Of a stretch of DNA of 64,000 nucleotides, positions 25,028-33,672 are shown one piece after another. Under the pieces are notes generated by a model. It did no database searches and was not told where the DNA came from. It saw nothing but the letters and a program-made list of their open reading frames with translations. Positions within the stretch are counted from its first letter, which is position 1. Each line of letters opens with the position of its first letter. The stretch is from Alteraurantiacibacter aquimixticola (lineage in GTDB: Bacteria > Pseudomonadota > Alphaproteobacteria > Sphingomonadales > Sphingomonadaceae), in NCBI RefSeq assembly GCF_004965515.1, contig NZ_SSHH01000001.1, positions 1,309,037 to 1,373,036 on the forward strand, written 5' to 3'. The translations under genes and the position numbers were made by a program.

Positions 25028-26080
25028 ATGAGCAGGAATACGGGGGCGCACAGGCCGATGATCAGGACCAAGACCGCGCTCGTCGTGGGCCCTGGCGCTG
25101 CCGGGGAAATCGATCTTCCCGATGCGCGTGAGATGCTCGGCCGGACAGTGCAGGCGCTCGATTTCCGCCGCCTCGGCAGCGATCTCGAAACCGACGATAT
25201 GAAGACGCTGGCGGCGCGGATCGAGGCCTATGCCATCGAGACGAAGGTCAAGCATCACGAGCTGATGGAGGCTGCGGAAAAAGTGCGCACCGCCGCGCGC
25301 ATTGCCGATTCGATCGACCTCGTGCTCGAACAGCTCGCGCATGACCCGCATGCCAGCTCCGTCATCAAGCTCGCCATTGCGACCTTCACCTTGCAGGCGG
25401 AGAGCCGCTGCTCGCTGCAGGCCGAGCCGATGGTGGAGGGTGACTTGCCGTTGCGCGGGAGCGAAAACTGGCTGTTCCAGGTCGGACGGATAATCACCAA
25501 TGGTGTGCCGCGCGATGAAGCTGCCCGCTGCCTCGAGAACCTGGTGATCGTCAGTTTCAACCGCGACCGCTCGCTCGAACATTTCCTGCCGCATATGATC
25601 GGCATGGCTTTCGGCATGACGCTGGTGGAGGCGCGCGAGCTGGTTTCCGAAAGGCTCAACATCACCCACCCGCTGGGCGTTGCTGGCCACCTGCCCTGGG
25701 CAACCGGCAAGGGCGGCGTCGAGTGGGGCGAAACCGAACCTTCGGATCTGAAGCAACTGGTCGCGAGCATCGATTCCGCTTCCGAACGCAAGGAGCACAA
25801 GGAATATCTGGCGGGCCTGCGCCAGACCATCGCGGCATCGCCGCGCATCGTTTTCCTCGGCTTCGATTTCCATCCGCAAGATGTCGAATTCCTGTTCGAC
25901 CAGCCTCTTGAGCGCCAGCCCGACGTGTTGGGTACCGCCTGTGCGATGAGCGAGGCGATGGAGGATGCGATCACGCGCATGCTGCAGGATCGCGCGGCTT
26001 TGCGCCCCGATCGCCTCGGGCTGCTCGACATGCGCTGTTTCGAGCTGCTGCGCGAATTCAACCTGTTTCTGGAAAGCTGA
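25028..26080 (+). CDS. Stand-alone SIR2-like protein of unknown function
   Basis: 350 residues, soluble. The N-terminus TALVVGPGAAGEIDLP (from about residue 15) resembles the NAD-binding GAGAS loop of SIR2-like domains, with Pro and Ala at key places, and RIVFLGFDFHPQDVEFL near residue 276 matches the FLGFSFHPQN region of those domains. The middle is helical, as in the SIR2_2 group found in antiviral and effector proteins. No second enzymatic domain, no membrane helix, and no partner gene: neighbours are pgi and gor. The altered glycine loop could mean loss of NADase activity. The assignment is by eye and moderate. ATG 25058 is an alternative start. Confidence 0.6.
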   Translation: MSRNTGAHRPMIRTKTALVVGPGAAGEIDLPDAREMLGRTVQALDFRRLGSDLETDDMKTLAARIEAYAIETKVKHHELMEAAEKVRTAARIADSIDLVLEQLAHDPHASSVIKLAIATFTLQAESRCSLQAEPMVEGDLPLRGSENWLFQVGRIITNGVPRDEAARCLENLVIVSFNRDRSLEHFLPHMIGMAFGMTLVEARELVSERLNITHPLGVAGHLPWATGKGGVEWGETEPSDLKQLVASIDSASERKEHKEYLAGLRQTIAASPRIVFLGFDFHPQDVEFLFDQPLERQPDVLGTACAMSEAMEDAITRMLQDRAALRPDRLGLLDMRCFELLREFNLFLES

Positions 26081-26183
26081 TTAGCACGGCGCGGTAAGCG
26101 CTCGCGGTTGGCAAGCGTATGCACTGCCGCCATATGGCGCAGGCATTCCATTGCCACTCATCCAACAGGAACGGGCCAGCTTC

Positions 26184-27530
26184 ATGTCAGACTTCGACTA
26201 CGACCTCTTCGTAATGGGTGCCGGATCGGGCGGCGTGCGTGCGGCGCGCATCTCCGCCAGCCACGGCGCGAAAGTGGCCGTGGCTGAGGAGCATCGCGTC
26301 GGCGGCACCTGCGTGATCCGCGGCTGCGTGCCCAAGAAGATGCTCGTCTACGGCTCCATGTTCGCCGAGGAGCTGGGCCATGCGGAGAATTATGGCTGGG
26401 ATATCGAGGGCAAGAGCTTCGACTGGAAGCGTTTGCGCGACTTCGTGAACAATGATGTCGACCGGCTCGAGGGACTCTACGAAAAGACGCTCCAGAGCCA
26501 TGAGGTGGACCTGTTCGCCGAACGCGCCAGCATTGCCGGGCCGAACACGGTGAAGCTCGCCTCGGGACGCGAGGTGACGGCGAAGAAGATCCTGATTGCC
26601 GTGGGCGCTTGGCCCGCCATGCCCGATTTCCCCGGAGTGGAGCACTGCATCAGCTCCAACGAGGTCTTCCACCTGGAAGAGAAGCCCAACTGCCTGATGG
26701 TGGTCGGCGGCGGCTATATCGCGATGGAATTCGCCGGTATTTTCAATGCGCTGGGTAGCGAAGTGACGGTGGTCAATCGCACCGACCGCATCCTCAGGAG
26801 CTACGATGAGCAGATCGTCGACCGCATGCTGCATATCGCCATGGGGCGGGGCATCAACTTCAAGATGCACTCGAAGATTGCGAAGGTCGAGAAGACCGAT
26901 GATGGATGCCTGCTGGTCGACCTTGGAGACAGCAATCCGCTCCGCGTAAACCAGGTGCTGATCGCCACCGGCCGCAAGCCGAAGACAGACGGGCTGGGGC
27001 TTGAGAACGCCGGCGTCGCAATGGACGAGAAAGGCGCGATCAAGGTCGACGAATACAACCGCACGTCATGCCAGAGCATCTATGCCGTGGGTGACGTGAC
27101 CGACCGTGTGCAGTTGACGCCGGTCGCCATTCGCGAAGGCCATGCCTTTGCCGACACCGTCTTCGGCAACAATCCACGCACGGTGGATTACGATCACATC
27201 CCCAGCGCCGTCTTCACCCAGCCACCGCTCGCCGGCGTGGGCCTGACCGAGCGTGACGCCAAGAACCAGTATGGCAATGTGAAGGTCTATTCCTCCGACT
27301 TCCGGCCGATGAAGAACATGTTCAACCCGCATGCGGAGCGCGGCCACTACAAGATGATTGTCGATGAGGCTTCGGAGAAGATCCTCGGCATCCACATGAT
27401 CGGGCCGGAATCGCCGGAAATCCTGCAGGTGGCCGCTGTGGCCGTGAAGGCCGGGCTGACCAAGCAGGCCTTCGATGACACGATGGCGCTGCATCCCAGC
27501 ATGGCGGAGGAACTGGTGCTGCTGAAGTAG
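26184..27530 (+). CDS. gor: Glutathione-disulfide reductase
   Basis: Flavoprotein that reduces GSSG with NADPH. 448 residues: FAD site FVMGAGSGGVRAAR, redox-active pair in GGTCVIRGCVPKKM, NADPH domain VVGGGYIAMEFAGIFNALG, second FAD motif YAVGDVTDRVQLTPVA, and the C-terminal HPSMAEE with the catalytic His of the partner subunit. The start ATG 26184 fits the family N-terminus (MSDFDYDLF). Followed after 13 bases by the DUF488 gene. Confidence 0.95.
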   Translation: MSDFDYDLFVMGAGSGGVRAARISASHGAKVAVAEEHRVGGTCVIRGCVPKKMLVYGSMFAEELGHAENYGWDIEGKSFDWKRLRDFVNNDVDRLEGLYEKTLQSHEVDLFAERASIAGPNTVKLASGREVTAKKILIAVGAWPAMPDFPGVEHCISSNEVFHLEEKPNCLMVVGGGYIAMEFAGIFNALGSEVTVVNRTDRILRSYDEQIVDRMLHIAMGRGINFKMHSKIAKVEKTDDGCLLVDLGDSNPLRVNQVLIATGRKPKTDGLGLENAGVAMDEKGAIKVDEYNRTSCQSIYAVGDVTDRVQLTPVAIREGHAFADTVFGNNPRTVDYDHIPSAVFTQPPLAGVGLTERDAKNQYGNVKVYSSDFRPMKNMFNPHAERGHYKMIVDEASEKILGIHMIGPESPEILQVAAVAVKAGLTKQAFDDTMALHPSMAEELVLLK

Positions 27531-27543
27531 CGCCGCCAAGGCG

Positions 27544-27993
27544 ATGGCCAATCCGCAGCTCTTCACCATCGGCTACCAGCAGGCGACGCAGCCGGGGCTG
27601 ATCGCCTTGCTGCAGGAGCATGGGATTACACTGCTCGCCGATGTCAGGGCGCGGGCGCAGTCGCGCAAGCCGGGCTTTTCGAAGAGCAACCTTGCTGCCT
27701 CATTGGCGGAGGAGGGCATCGCCTATCGCCATTTCCGCGACCTTGGCACGCCGCCGGAGGGCAGGGCGGCTGCACGGCGCGGCGATCGGGAAACCTTGCG
27801 CGAAGTCTATTCCGGCCAGCTCGAACTGCCCGAGGCGCTGGCCGCAATGGCTGAGCTGCGCGCACTGGCGCTGGAGCGGGTCACCTGCCTGCTATGCTAT
27901 TGCCGCGAGGCGGAGAAATGCCACCGCCACCTGCTGGTGGAAGCGGCCTTCGATGATTTCGCGGTGACGGACCTGCAGCCCGCTATCGCCTAA
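27544..27993 (+). CDS. DUF488 family protein
   Basis: 149 residues. The family is defined by the start FTIGYQQATQPGLIALLQ, a basic middle segment around RAQSRKPGFSKSNL, and the C-terminal LLCYCREAEKCHRHLLVE with clustered Cys and His that could bind metal or act catalytically. DUF488 proteins are of unknown function. It follows gor by 13 bases, so it may be co-transcribed. Its stop overlaps the stop of convergent aroB by four bases. Confidence 0.9.
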   Translation: MANPQLFTIGYQQATQPGLIALLQEHGITLLADVRARAQSRKPGFSKSNLAASLAEEGIAYRHFRDLGTPPEGRAAARRGDRETLREVYSGQLELPEALAAMAELRALALERVTCLLCYCREAEKCHRHLLVEAAFDDFAVTDLQPAIA

Positions 27994-29099
27994 TGCGCCT
28001 GTAGCTGCTCGCCGAGGAAGGTGGAGACATCGCTTAGCTCTACCTGCTTGTCGACAAATGCCTCTCCGATGTCCCGCAGCAGGATGAAGGGCAGGGTGCC
28101 CGCATCCATCTTCTTGTCATGCAGCATATGCGCGGCGAGCGCATCGCCCGAGCAATTGAGGCCCAGCGCGGCAATTTCACTCGGCAGGCCCGCACTTGAG
28201 ATTGCTGCAGTAACACGTGCGGCATCATCTTGTGAAATATAAGCTTTTCGCGCCGAATAGCGGGCAGAAAGGACCATCCCCAGCGCCACGCCTTCGCCAT
28301 GCAGCAAGCGGTCGGAAAAGCCCGTCTGCGCCTCCAGCGCATGGCCGAATGTGTGGCCGAGGTTGAGCAGGGCGCGCGTGCCGGTGGTCTCGCGCTCGTC
28401 CTCGGCGACGATGCGTGCCTTGGCCTTGACGCTTTCGGTCACGGCATATTCCTGCGCCTCGCGGTCGCCCGCCATCACCTTCGCGCCGTTATCCTCGCAC
28501 CAGTCGAAGAAGGCGCGATCGCCGAGGATGCCGTATTTGATCACCTCGGCGTAACCGGCCCCTAGCTCACGTTGAGGCAGGGTCGAGAGGGTGTCCAGGT
28601 CGGCCAAGACGAGGCTGGGCTGGTGGAAAGCGCCAACAAGGTTCTTGCCCGCACTGGTATTGATCGCGGTCTTCCCGCCAACCGAGCTGTCGACCTGCGC
28701 CAGCAAAGTTGTCGGCAGCTGGATGAAGCCGCAGCCGCGTTTCAGGATCGCTGCAGCAAAGCCGGTGAGGTCTCCGATCACGCCGCCGCCCAATGCCAGG
28801 ATATGATCGCCGCGTTCGACCTCTTCGGCGAGCAGCCAGTCCATCACGCGTTCGAGCACGGCCCAGCTCTTGCTGCCTTCGCCGGGATCGAGGACGAGGA
28901 AACGCGGCTCGTGCCCGGCGGCCTCCAGCGATTTCGCCACCGGCTCCTGCCAGTGCTTCGCCACATTGGCATCGGTGATCACCGGCACGCGCTTCTTGCG
29001 CAGCAGCGGCCCGCACTGGTTGGCGACGTCGGCCAGCAATCCGCCATCGACGCGCACTTCATAGGAGCGTCCGGCCAGTTCGACGCGGGTTACAGACAT
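27990..29099 (-). CDS. aroB: 3-Dehydroquinate synthase
   Basis: Second step of the shikimate pathway: DAHP to 3-dehydroquinate, NAD and metal dependent. 369 residues. Motifs: GEGSKSW near residue 90, the NAD loop ALGGGVIGDLTGFAA, LAQVDSSVGGKTAIN, and the metal-binding LLNLGHTFGHALEA with conserved His residues. It begins inside the end of aroK (10-base overlap), the usual aroK-aroB operon. Confidence 0.97.
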   Translation of the reverse strand: MSVTRVELAGRSYEVRVDGGLLADVANQCGPLLRKKRVPVITDANVAKHWQEPVAKSLEAAGHEPRFLVLDPGEGSKSWAVLERVMDWLLAEEVERGDHILALGGGVIGDLTGFAAAILKRGCGFIQLPTTLLAQVDSSVGGKTAINTSAGKNLVGAFHQPSLVLADLDTLSTLPQRELGAGYAEVIKYGILGDRAFFDWCEDNGAKVMAGDREAQEYAVTESVKAKARIVAEDERETTGTRALLNLGHTFGHALEAQTGFSDRLLHGEGVALGMVLSARYSARKAYISQDDAARVTAAISSAGLPSEIAALGLNCSGDALAAHMLHDKKMDAGTLPFILLRDIGEAFVDKQVELSDVSTFLGEQLQAH

Positions 29100-29671
29100 T
29101 TCTCGAGAGCCTCCAAGATACGGTTCACCGCCGCGCCATGCGGGCCGGCATCGCTCATCACGTGAATTTGCGCCTGGCTGTAGAAAGGCTCACGCTCGGC
29201 CTTCATCGCCTCCACCTTCTCGCGCACGTTTCCGCCGCGCAGCAGCGGGCGCTTGTCGTTGCGGCTGACGCGTTCGACCAAAGTATCGACATCGCTGTCG
29301 AGCCAGATGGTCAGTGCCTTCTTGCGAATAGCCTCGCGCGTCTCATCCTGCACGAAAGCGCCGCCGCCCGTTGCGATCACCGATTTCCCGCCATCGAGCA
29401 GGCGCGCGATCACCCGGCGCTCTCCATCACGGAAATAGGCCTCGCCAAACTGGTCGAAGATTTCCGCAATCTCCATCTGCGCGGCTTCCACGATCGCATC
29501 GTCGGCATCGTGGAAGGGCAGCGAAAGCATCTGCGCCAGCTTGCGGCCGATGGTCGATTTGCCCACGCCCATCATCCCCACCAGCACCAATGGCCGGTCG
29601 ATCCGGGCGGCGATTGCCTTGACCCGTGCATCGTCGGGCCCCTGTCCCGCGGATGGTTGCGCGTTGTTCAT
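29090..29671 (-). CDS. aroK: Shikimate kinase
   Basis: Phosphorylates shikimate with ATP. 193 residues: P-loop GMMGVGKSTIGRKLA near residue 33, DADDAIVE, the shikimate-binding GEAYFRDGERR and ATGGGAFV, and the lid region KRPLLRGGNV. The first 25 residues are an extra polar extension, frequent in alphaproteobacterial AroK. Operon with aroB; divergent from the small membrane protein gene at 29752. Confidence 0.96.
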   Translation of the reverse strand: MNNAQPSAGQGPDDARVKAIAARIDRPLVLVGMMGVGKSTIGRKLAQMLSLPFHDADDAIVEAAQMEIAEIFDQFGEAYFRDGERRVIARLLDGGKSVIATGGGAFVQDETREAIRKKALTIWLDSDVDTLVERVSRNDKRPLLRGGNVREKVEAMKAEREPFYSQAQIHVMSDAGPHGAAVNRILEALEKCL

Positions 29672-29751
29672 TGCCGTTGGGCCTATAATTGCGCTAACCG
29701 CCGGTGCAAGTTTGCTGAGCCTGCTATCGACGGGCCGGGATCGAGGAATTG

Positions 29752-29892
29752 GTGTCGAAACGCCTGATGAGTGTCATGATCGCCCTTGCCGTTCTGGCCG
29801 CCGCCGTGCTGGCGCTGGCCTGGTATGATGGCGGGCGAGAGGAGCAGCGACTGATCGTGGAAGAAGTGCAATTGCCGGAGCCGGGTGAATGA
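29752..29892 (+). CDS. Small single-pass membrane protein
   Basis: 46 residues starting at GTG 29752 (or 41 from ATG 29767). One hydrophobic helix (MIALAVLAAAVLALAWY) followed by an acidic tail (EEQRLIVEEVQLPEPGE). Its TGA overlaps the ATG of the next gene (ATGA at 29889-29892), which strongly suggests that it is real and co-translated. The combination of a small membrane anchor with a large exported helical protein suggests an envelope pair. Function unknown. Confidence 0.65.
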   Translation: MSKRLMSVMIALAVLAAAVLALAWYDGGREEQRLIVEEVQLPEPGE

Positions 29893-31727
29893 AGCGCATG
29901 CTGATGCTGGGGGGCGCCGCGCTGGCGCTTTCCTCCTCGCTGGCCATGGCCCAGCCCGAAGACCTGCTGCCTGATATCTTCAATGATCCGCCTCCTGCGG
30001 CGCCAGCGCCTACGCCAACCCCCAGGGCGCAGCCGGCCCCGGGACCGGCTCCGGTGGCGCCAGCTCCGGGGGAGACCTCTGCGCCGGTGATACAGCCCCT
30101 CCCGGGTGACGCACCCCCGACGCCTGCTATCGCCGATATCGATCTGCCTGCCAATTTCCCTTCGCTGGCTGAGCTTGAGGAGATGGACGAGAGCGAGATC
30201 AACGAATTGCTGGGCCTGCGCCCCAAATTCGACGTGCCGCCCATGGCGCGCCGGGCGATGGAGCGCATCGGCGTCATCTCCAGCAGCGAGGGCGGCTTTC
30301 CGTCGCGCGCCCTGGCCGGGCAGCCCGCCGCGCTGGTCCGATCGGCTCTCGAAGGAACGCGTGGGCCGCTGGTTTCCCGCTGGGGGCACATCCTGCTGCG
30401 CCGCACGCTGGCGAGCCGCATGGACGCGCCAGACGGCATGGACCCGGCCGAATTCGCCGCCCTGCGCGCCGCTCTCCTCAACCGGATGGGCGAGGTGCGC
30501 ATTGCCCGCTCGCTGGTGCAGGACGTCGATGGCGGCAATTACACGCCCGAGCTGAGCGCAGCGGCCTTCACCGCCTTTGTCGAAACCGGCGACCTGTTGG
30601 GTGCATGCCCGATCTCGCGCCTGCATTCCGAGCATCTGGAGAGTGGGGAATGGACCCTGACGCAGGCGATCTGCGATGCTTTCAGCGGTGAAGAACGCGC
30701 CGCCGACCGTCGCTTGCAGCGCGCACTGGGCACGGGTGAGGCGGAAGAGATCGATGTGCGCCTGGCGCAGCTTTTCGCCGGCGCCGCCGGTGATGGCGGG
30801 CGCGGCGTGACGATCGAGTGGGACGGTGTGGACGAACTCACCCCGTGGCGGCTCGCGATGGCCCGCGCCCTCGGCACCGAATTGCCGGATGCCCTGCGCG
30901 CCGATGCGCCTGCGCGCTTCGACCTGTTCGAGGCGACGATCCCGGCCACGCCGCTTCCCCAACGCGTGCAATCCGCCGACCGAGCCGCCGAACGCGGAAT
31001 CCTGTCCGCGCGGGCGATGGTCGATCTCTATTCGCAACTTTACGCCAGCGACGCGGTGGAGGCGGGTGAGCGTGTTCCCTCCGTGACCCTGCGCGAAGCC
31101 TATGTCGCAGAGGACCCGGCCGCGCGGATCGCAGTGATGCGCGGATTGTGGGGCGAGGATGTCAATTACGGCCGCATGGTGCTGACCGCCTATGCCGCCG
31201 CGCGCCTTCCCGCCACCGAAGCGCTGGCGGGCGACGCCGGCCCCGTTCTCGCTTCCATGCTCAGCGCTGGTCTCGATGCCAATGCGATGCGCTGGGCCGA
31301 TGTGGTCGAGGAAGGATCGCTGGGCTGGGCGCTACTTGCACTCGCCAATCCGGCGAGTGGAGCGGTGGATGAAGGCGCTTTCCGGACCTTCGCGTCCGAC
31401 GATAGCAGCGCCGAATCGCGCAAGACACAGTTCCTGCTGGCAGGGCTTGCCGGGCTGGGCCGGCTCGACAATGCGGTTGTCGGGGAACTGGCTGGTGACC
31501 TTGGCATCGATTTCAACCGCCAGACCGCGTGGAGCGAGCGGATCGGACAGGCCGGGCGCTATCGCAACCAGGCGCTGGTGGCGCTGCTGGCGGGTGTCGG
31601 CATGCAGGGCGATGGCTGGCACCGGATGACCGCGCGGCACCTCTACCATATCGTCAGCGCGCTCAACGCCGCGGGCCTTTCCGCCGAGGCGCGGATGATC
31701 GCGGCGGAGGCAGTGGCGCGGGGTTAG
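29889..31727 (+). CDS. Large exported alpha-helical protein of unknown function
   Basis: 612 residues. A signal peptide (about 1-21, ends ALSSSLAMAQ) is followed by a Pro/Ala-rich linker to about residue 85, then an Ala/Leu-rich helical region over 500 residues with repeated helix pairs, like an alpha-solenoid. No catalytic motif is visible and Cys residues are few. Coupled by ATGA to the small membrane protein upstream; xerD starts 34 bases after its stop. I recognise no family. It could be a periplasmic scaffold. Confidence 0.8.
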   Translation: MKRMLMLGGAALALSSSLAMAQPEDLLPDIFNDPPPAAPAPTPTPRAQPAPGPAPVAPAPGETSAPVIQPLPGDAPPTPAIADIDLPANFPSLAELEEMDESEINELLGLRPKFDVPPMARRAMERIGVISSSEGGFPSRALAGQPAALVRSALEGTRGPLVSRWGHILLRRTLASRMDAPDGMDPAEFAALRAALLNRMGEVRIARSLVQDVDGGNYTPELSAAAFTAFVETGDLLGACPISRLHSEHLESGEWTLTQAICDAFSGEERAADRRLQRALGTGEAEEIDVRLAQLFAGAAGDGGRGVTIEWDGVDELTPWRLAMARALGTELPDALRADAPARFDLFEATIPATPLPQRVQSADRAAERGILSARAMVDLYSQLYASDAVEAGERVPSVTLREAYVAEDPAARIAVMRGLWGEDVNYGRMVLTAYAAARLPATEALAGDAGPVLASMLSAGLDANAMRWADVVEEGSLGWALLALANPASGAVDEGAFRTFASDDSSAESRKTQFLLAGLAGLGRLDNAVVGELAGDLGIDFNRQTAWSERIGQAGRYRNQALVALLAGVGMQGDGWHRMTARHLYHIVSALNAAGLSAEARMIAAEAVARG

Positions 31728-31761
31728 GGCCATCTCCGCGGCAATCGACACTTTCCTTGCC

Positions 31762-32610
31762 ATGCTTGCCGCCGAGCGCGGTGCTGCTGCCAATACGCTC
31801 GCTGCCTATCGCCGCGACCTCGAAGGAGCGGAGGAACTGCTGGGCGACCTGCTGACGGCGGATCGGGCGCAGCTGGGTTCGCTGGCCGGGAAGTGGGTGG
31901 ACCTCGCCCCCTCCAGCGTCGCGCGCAAGAGTTCCGCCTTGCGCCAGTTTTACGGCTTCCTCGTCGATGAAGGGATGCGCCGGGACGATCCGTCGCCTGC
32001 TTTACCGCGCCCTGCCGCGCGTCGTCCGCTGCCAAAGATCCTGACGCATGCGCAGGTGGAAGCGCTGTTCGAACGCGTTGAGCTGGAAGCCGAAAGCGGC
32101 AGGCCGGAGGCTTTGCGCAACCTCGCCCTCCTCGAATTGCTCTACGGCTCGGGCCTCCGGGCGAGCGAACTGGTCGCGCTACCGCTCTCCGCGGTGCCGC
32201 GCGATGCGCCGTTCCTGACCGTCACCGGCAAGGGCTCGCAGCAACGCATGGTTCCCGTGTCGCGCCGGGCGCAGGCGGCAATCGCGCGATGGATGGAAGT
32301 GCGCACGGGAGATGCCCCCTTCCTCTTCCCCTCGCGCAAGACGCATCTCAGCCGCATCCGGCTTTACCAGCTGGTGAAGGAGCTTGCGATTCGCGCCGGG
32401 CTGGACCCGAAAAAGGTCTCTCCCCACGTGCTGCGCCATGCCTTTGCCACGCATCTGCTGGAGGGCGGGGCGGACCTGCGCGTACTGCAGACACTGCTCG
32501 GCCACGCCGATATCGCCACCACGCAGATCTATACGCATGTCGATTCAGCGCGATTGGTTGCACTTGTAAACGAGCGACATCCTCTTGCAGGTCGCGCCCG
32601 GTCCGGTTAG
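31762..32610 (+). CDS. xerD: Site-specific tyrosine recombinase XerD
   Basis: Resolves chromosome dimers at dif with XerC and FtsK. 282 residues: SAM-like N-terminal domain ([19 protein letters not shown]), then the catalytic domain with Arg in [31 protein letters not shown], and [16 protein letters not shown] carrying His and the nucleophile Tyr. The protein-like sequence seems to start a few codons before ATG 31762 (IDTFLAM), but no usual start codon is there before an in-frame stop near 31696. It lies between the exported protein and accA. Confidence 0.94.
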   Translation: MLAAERGAAANTLAAYRRDLEGAEELLGDLLTADRAQLGSLAGKWVDLAPSSVARKSSALRQFYGFLVDEGMRRDDPSPALPRPAARRPLPKILTHAQVEALFERVELEAESGRPEALRNLALLELLYGSGLRASELVALPLSAVPRDAPFLTVTGKGSQQRMVPVSRRAQAAIARWMEVRTGDAPFLFPSRKTHLSRIRLYQLVKELAIRAGLDPKKVSPHVLRHAFATHLLEGGADLRVLQTLLGHADIATTQIYTHVDSARLVALVNERHPLAGRARSG

Positions 32611-32620
32611 CGCGATTGCC

Positions 32621-33580
32621 ATGATTTCCTATCTCGAATTCGAAAAGCCCGTCGCCGCGATCGAAGCAAAGATCGCCGAACTGCGCACCGCCGCCGGTGA
32701 AGATGGCGATGTCGACATTTCGCCGGAACTGGCGCGGCTCGAAAAGAAGAGCGCGGAGCTGCTCGCCAGCACCTATGCCTCGCTCTCGCCGTGGCAGAAG
32801 ACGCAGGTGGCCCGGCACGGCGCGCGCCCGCATTTTCGCGACTACGTCCAGCACATGTTCAGCGACTTCACGCTGCTGGGCGGTGACAGGCTCTACGCCG
32901 ATGACGAAGCGATCATGGGCGGCCTAGCGACGATCGACGGGCGCAAGGTCATGCTGATCGGGCACGAGAAGGGCTCGGACACCGAAAGCCGCATGCGGCA
33001 CAATTTCGGCATGGGGAAGCCGGAGGGCTATCGCAAGGCGATCCGCCTGATGGAAATGGCCGACCGCTTCGGCCTGCCGGTGGTGACGCTGGTGGACACG
33101 ATGGGCGCCTTTCCCGGCATCGAGGCCGAAGAGCGCGGCCAGGCCGAGGCCATTGCCCGCTCGACCGAAGCCTGCCTGGCGCTGGGCGTGCCGATGGTTG
33201 CGGCCATTGTGGGCGAGGGCGGCTCAGGTGGCGCAGTGGCGCTGGCGAGCGCCGAGCGCGTGCTGATGTTCGAACATGCAGTCTATTCGGTGATTTCGCC
33301 CGAAGGCTGCGCCTCCATCCTCTGGCGCACCGCCGAAAAGGCACCGCAGGCGGCCGAGGCAATGAAGATGACCGCGCAGGACCTGATGGGCCTGGGCGTG
33401 ATCGATCGGATCGTGCCCGAGCCCGTGGGCGGCGCGCATCGCGATCCCCCGGCAGCGGCTGCCTCTCTGGCACAAGCCATTGGCGAAGAACTGGACGCGC
33501 TTGCCGGCAAGGATGCGGATACTTTGCGCGCGATGCGGGAGGAACGCTTCCTGGCGATCGGCGAAGGACTCGCTCGCTAG
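32621..33580 (+). CDS. accA: Acetyl-CoA carboxylase carboxyltransferase subunit alpha
   Basis: With AccD it transfers CO2 from carboxybiotin to acetyl-CoA, making malonyl-CoA. 319 residues. Crotonase-like fold with the conserved [37 protein letters not shown] and [14 protein letters not shown] segments. The start [10 protein letters not shown] (32621) matches the family. It begins 10 bases after xerD and is probably in the same transcript. Confidence 0.97.
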   Translation: MISYLEFEKPVAAIEAKIAELRTAAGEDGDVDISPELARLEKKSAELLASTYASLSPWQKTQVARHGARPHFRDYVQHMFSDFTLLGGDRLYADDEAIMGGLATIDGRKVMLIGHEKGSDTESRMRHNFGMGKPEGYRKAIRLMEMADRFGLPVVTLVDTMGAFPGIEAEERGQAEAIARSTEACLALGVPMVAAIVGEGGSGGAVALASAERVLMFEHAVYSVISPEGCASILWRTAEKAPQAAEAMKMTAQDLMGLGVIDRIVPEPVGGAHRDPPAAAASLAQAIGEELDALAGKDADTLRAMREERFLAIGEGLAR

Positions 33581-33672
33581 CGAGGCGGAACGAAAGCCGT
33601 TCCAACGAGTTGCTTTCAGAGGGATATCGGGCCAGTCATGGGTTCCGATAATGGTCGTACTGGGAGCCCTTG

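Noticed and set aside
33581-33610. Palindromes CTCGCTAGCGAG and GGAACG-N5-CGTTCC after accA
   Set aside because: Short, no T run, and the first is largely within the last codons; could be a weak terminator but not supported enough.
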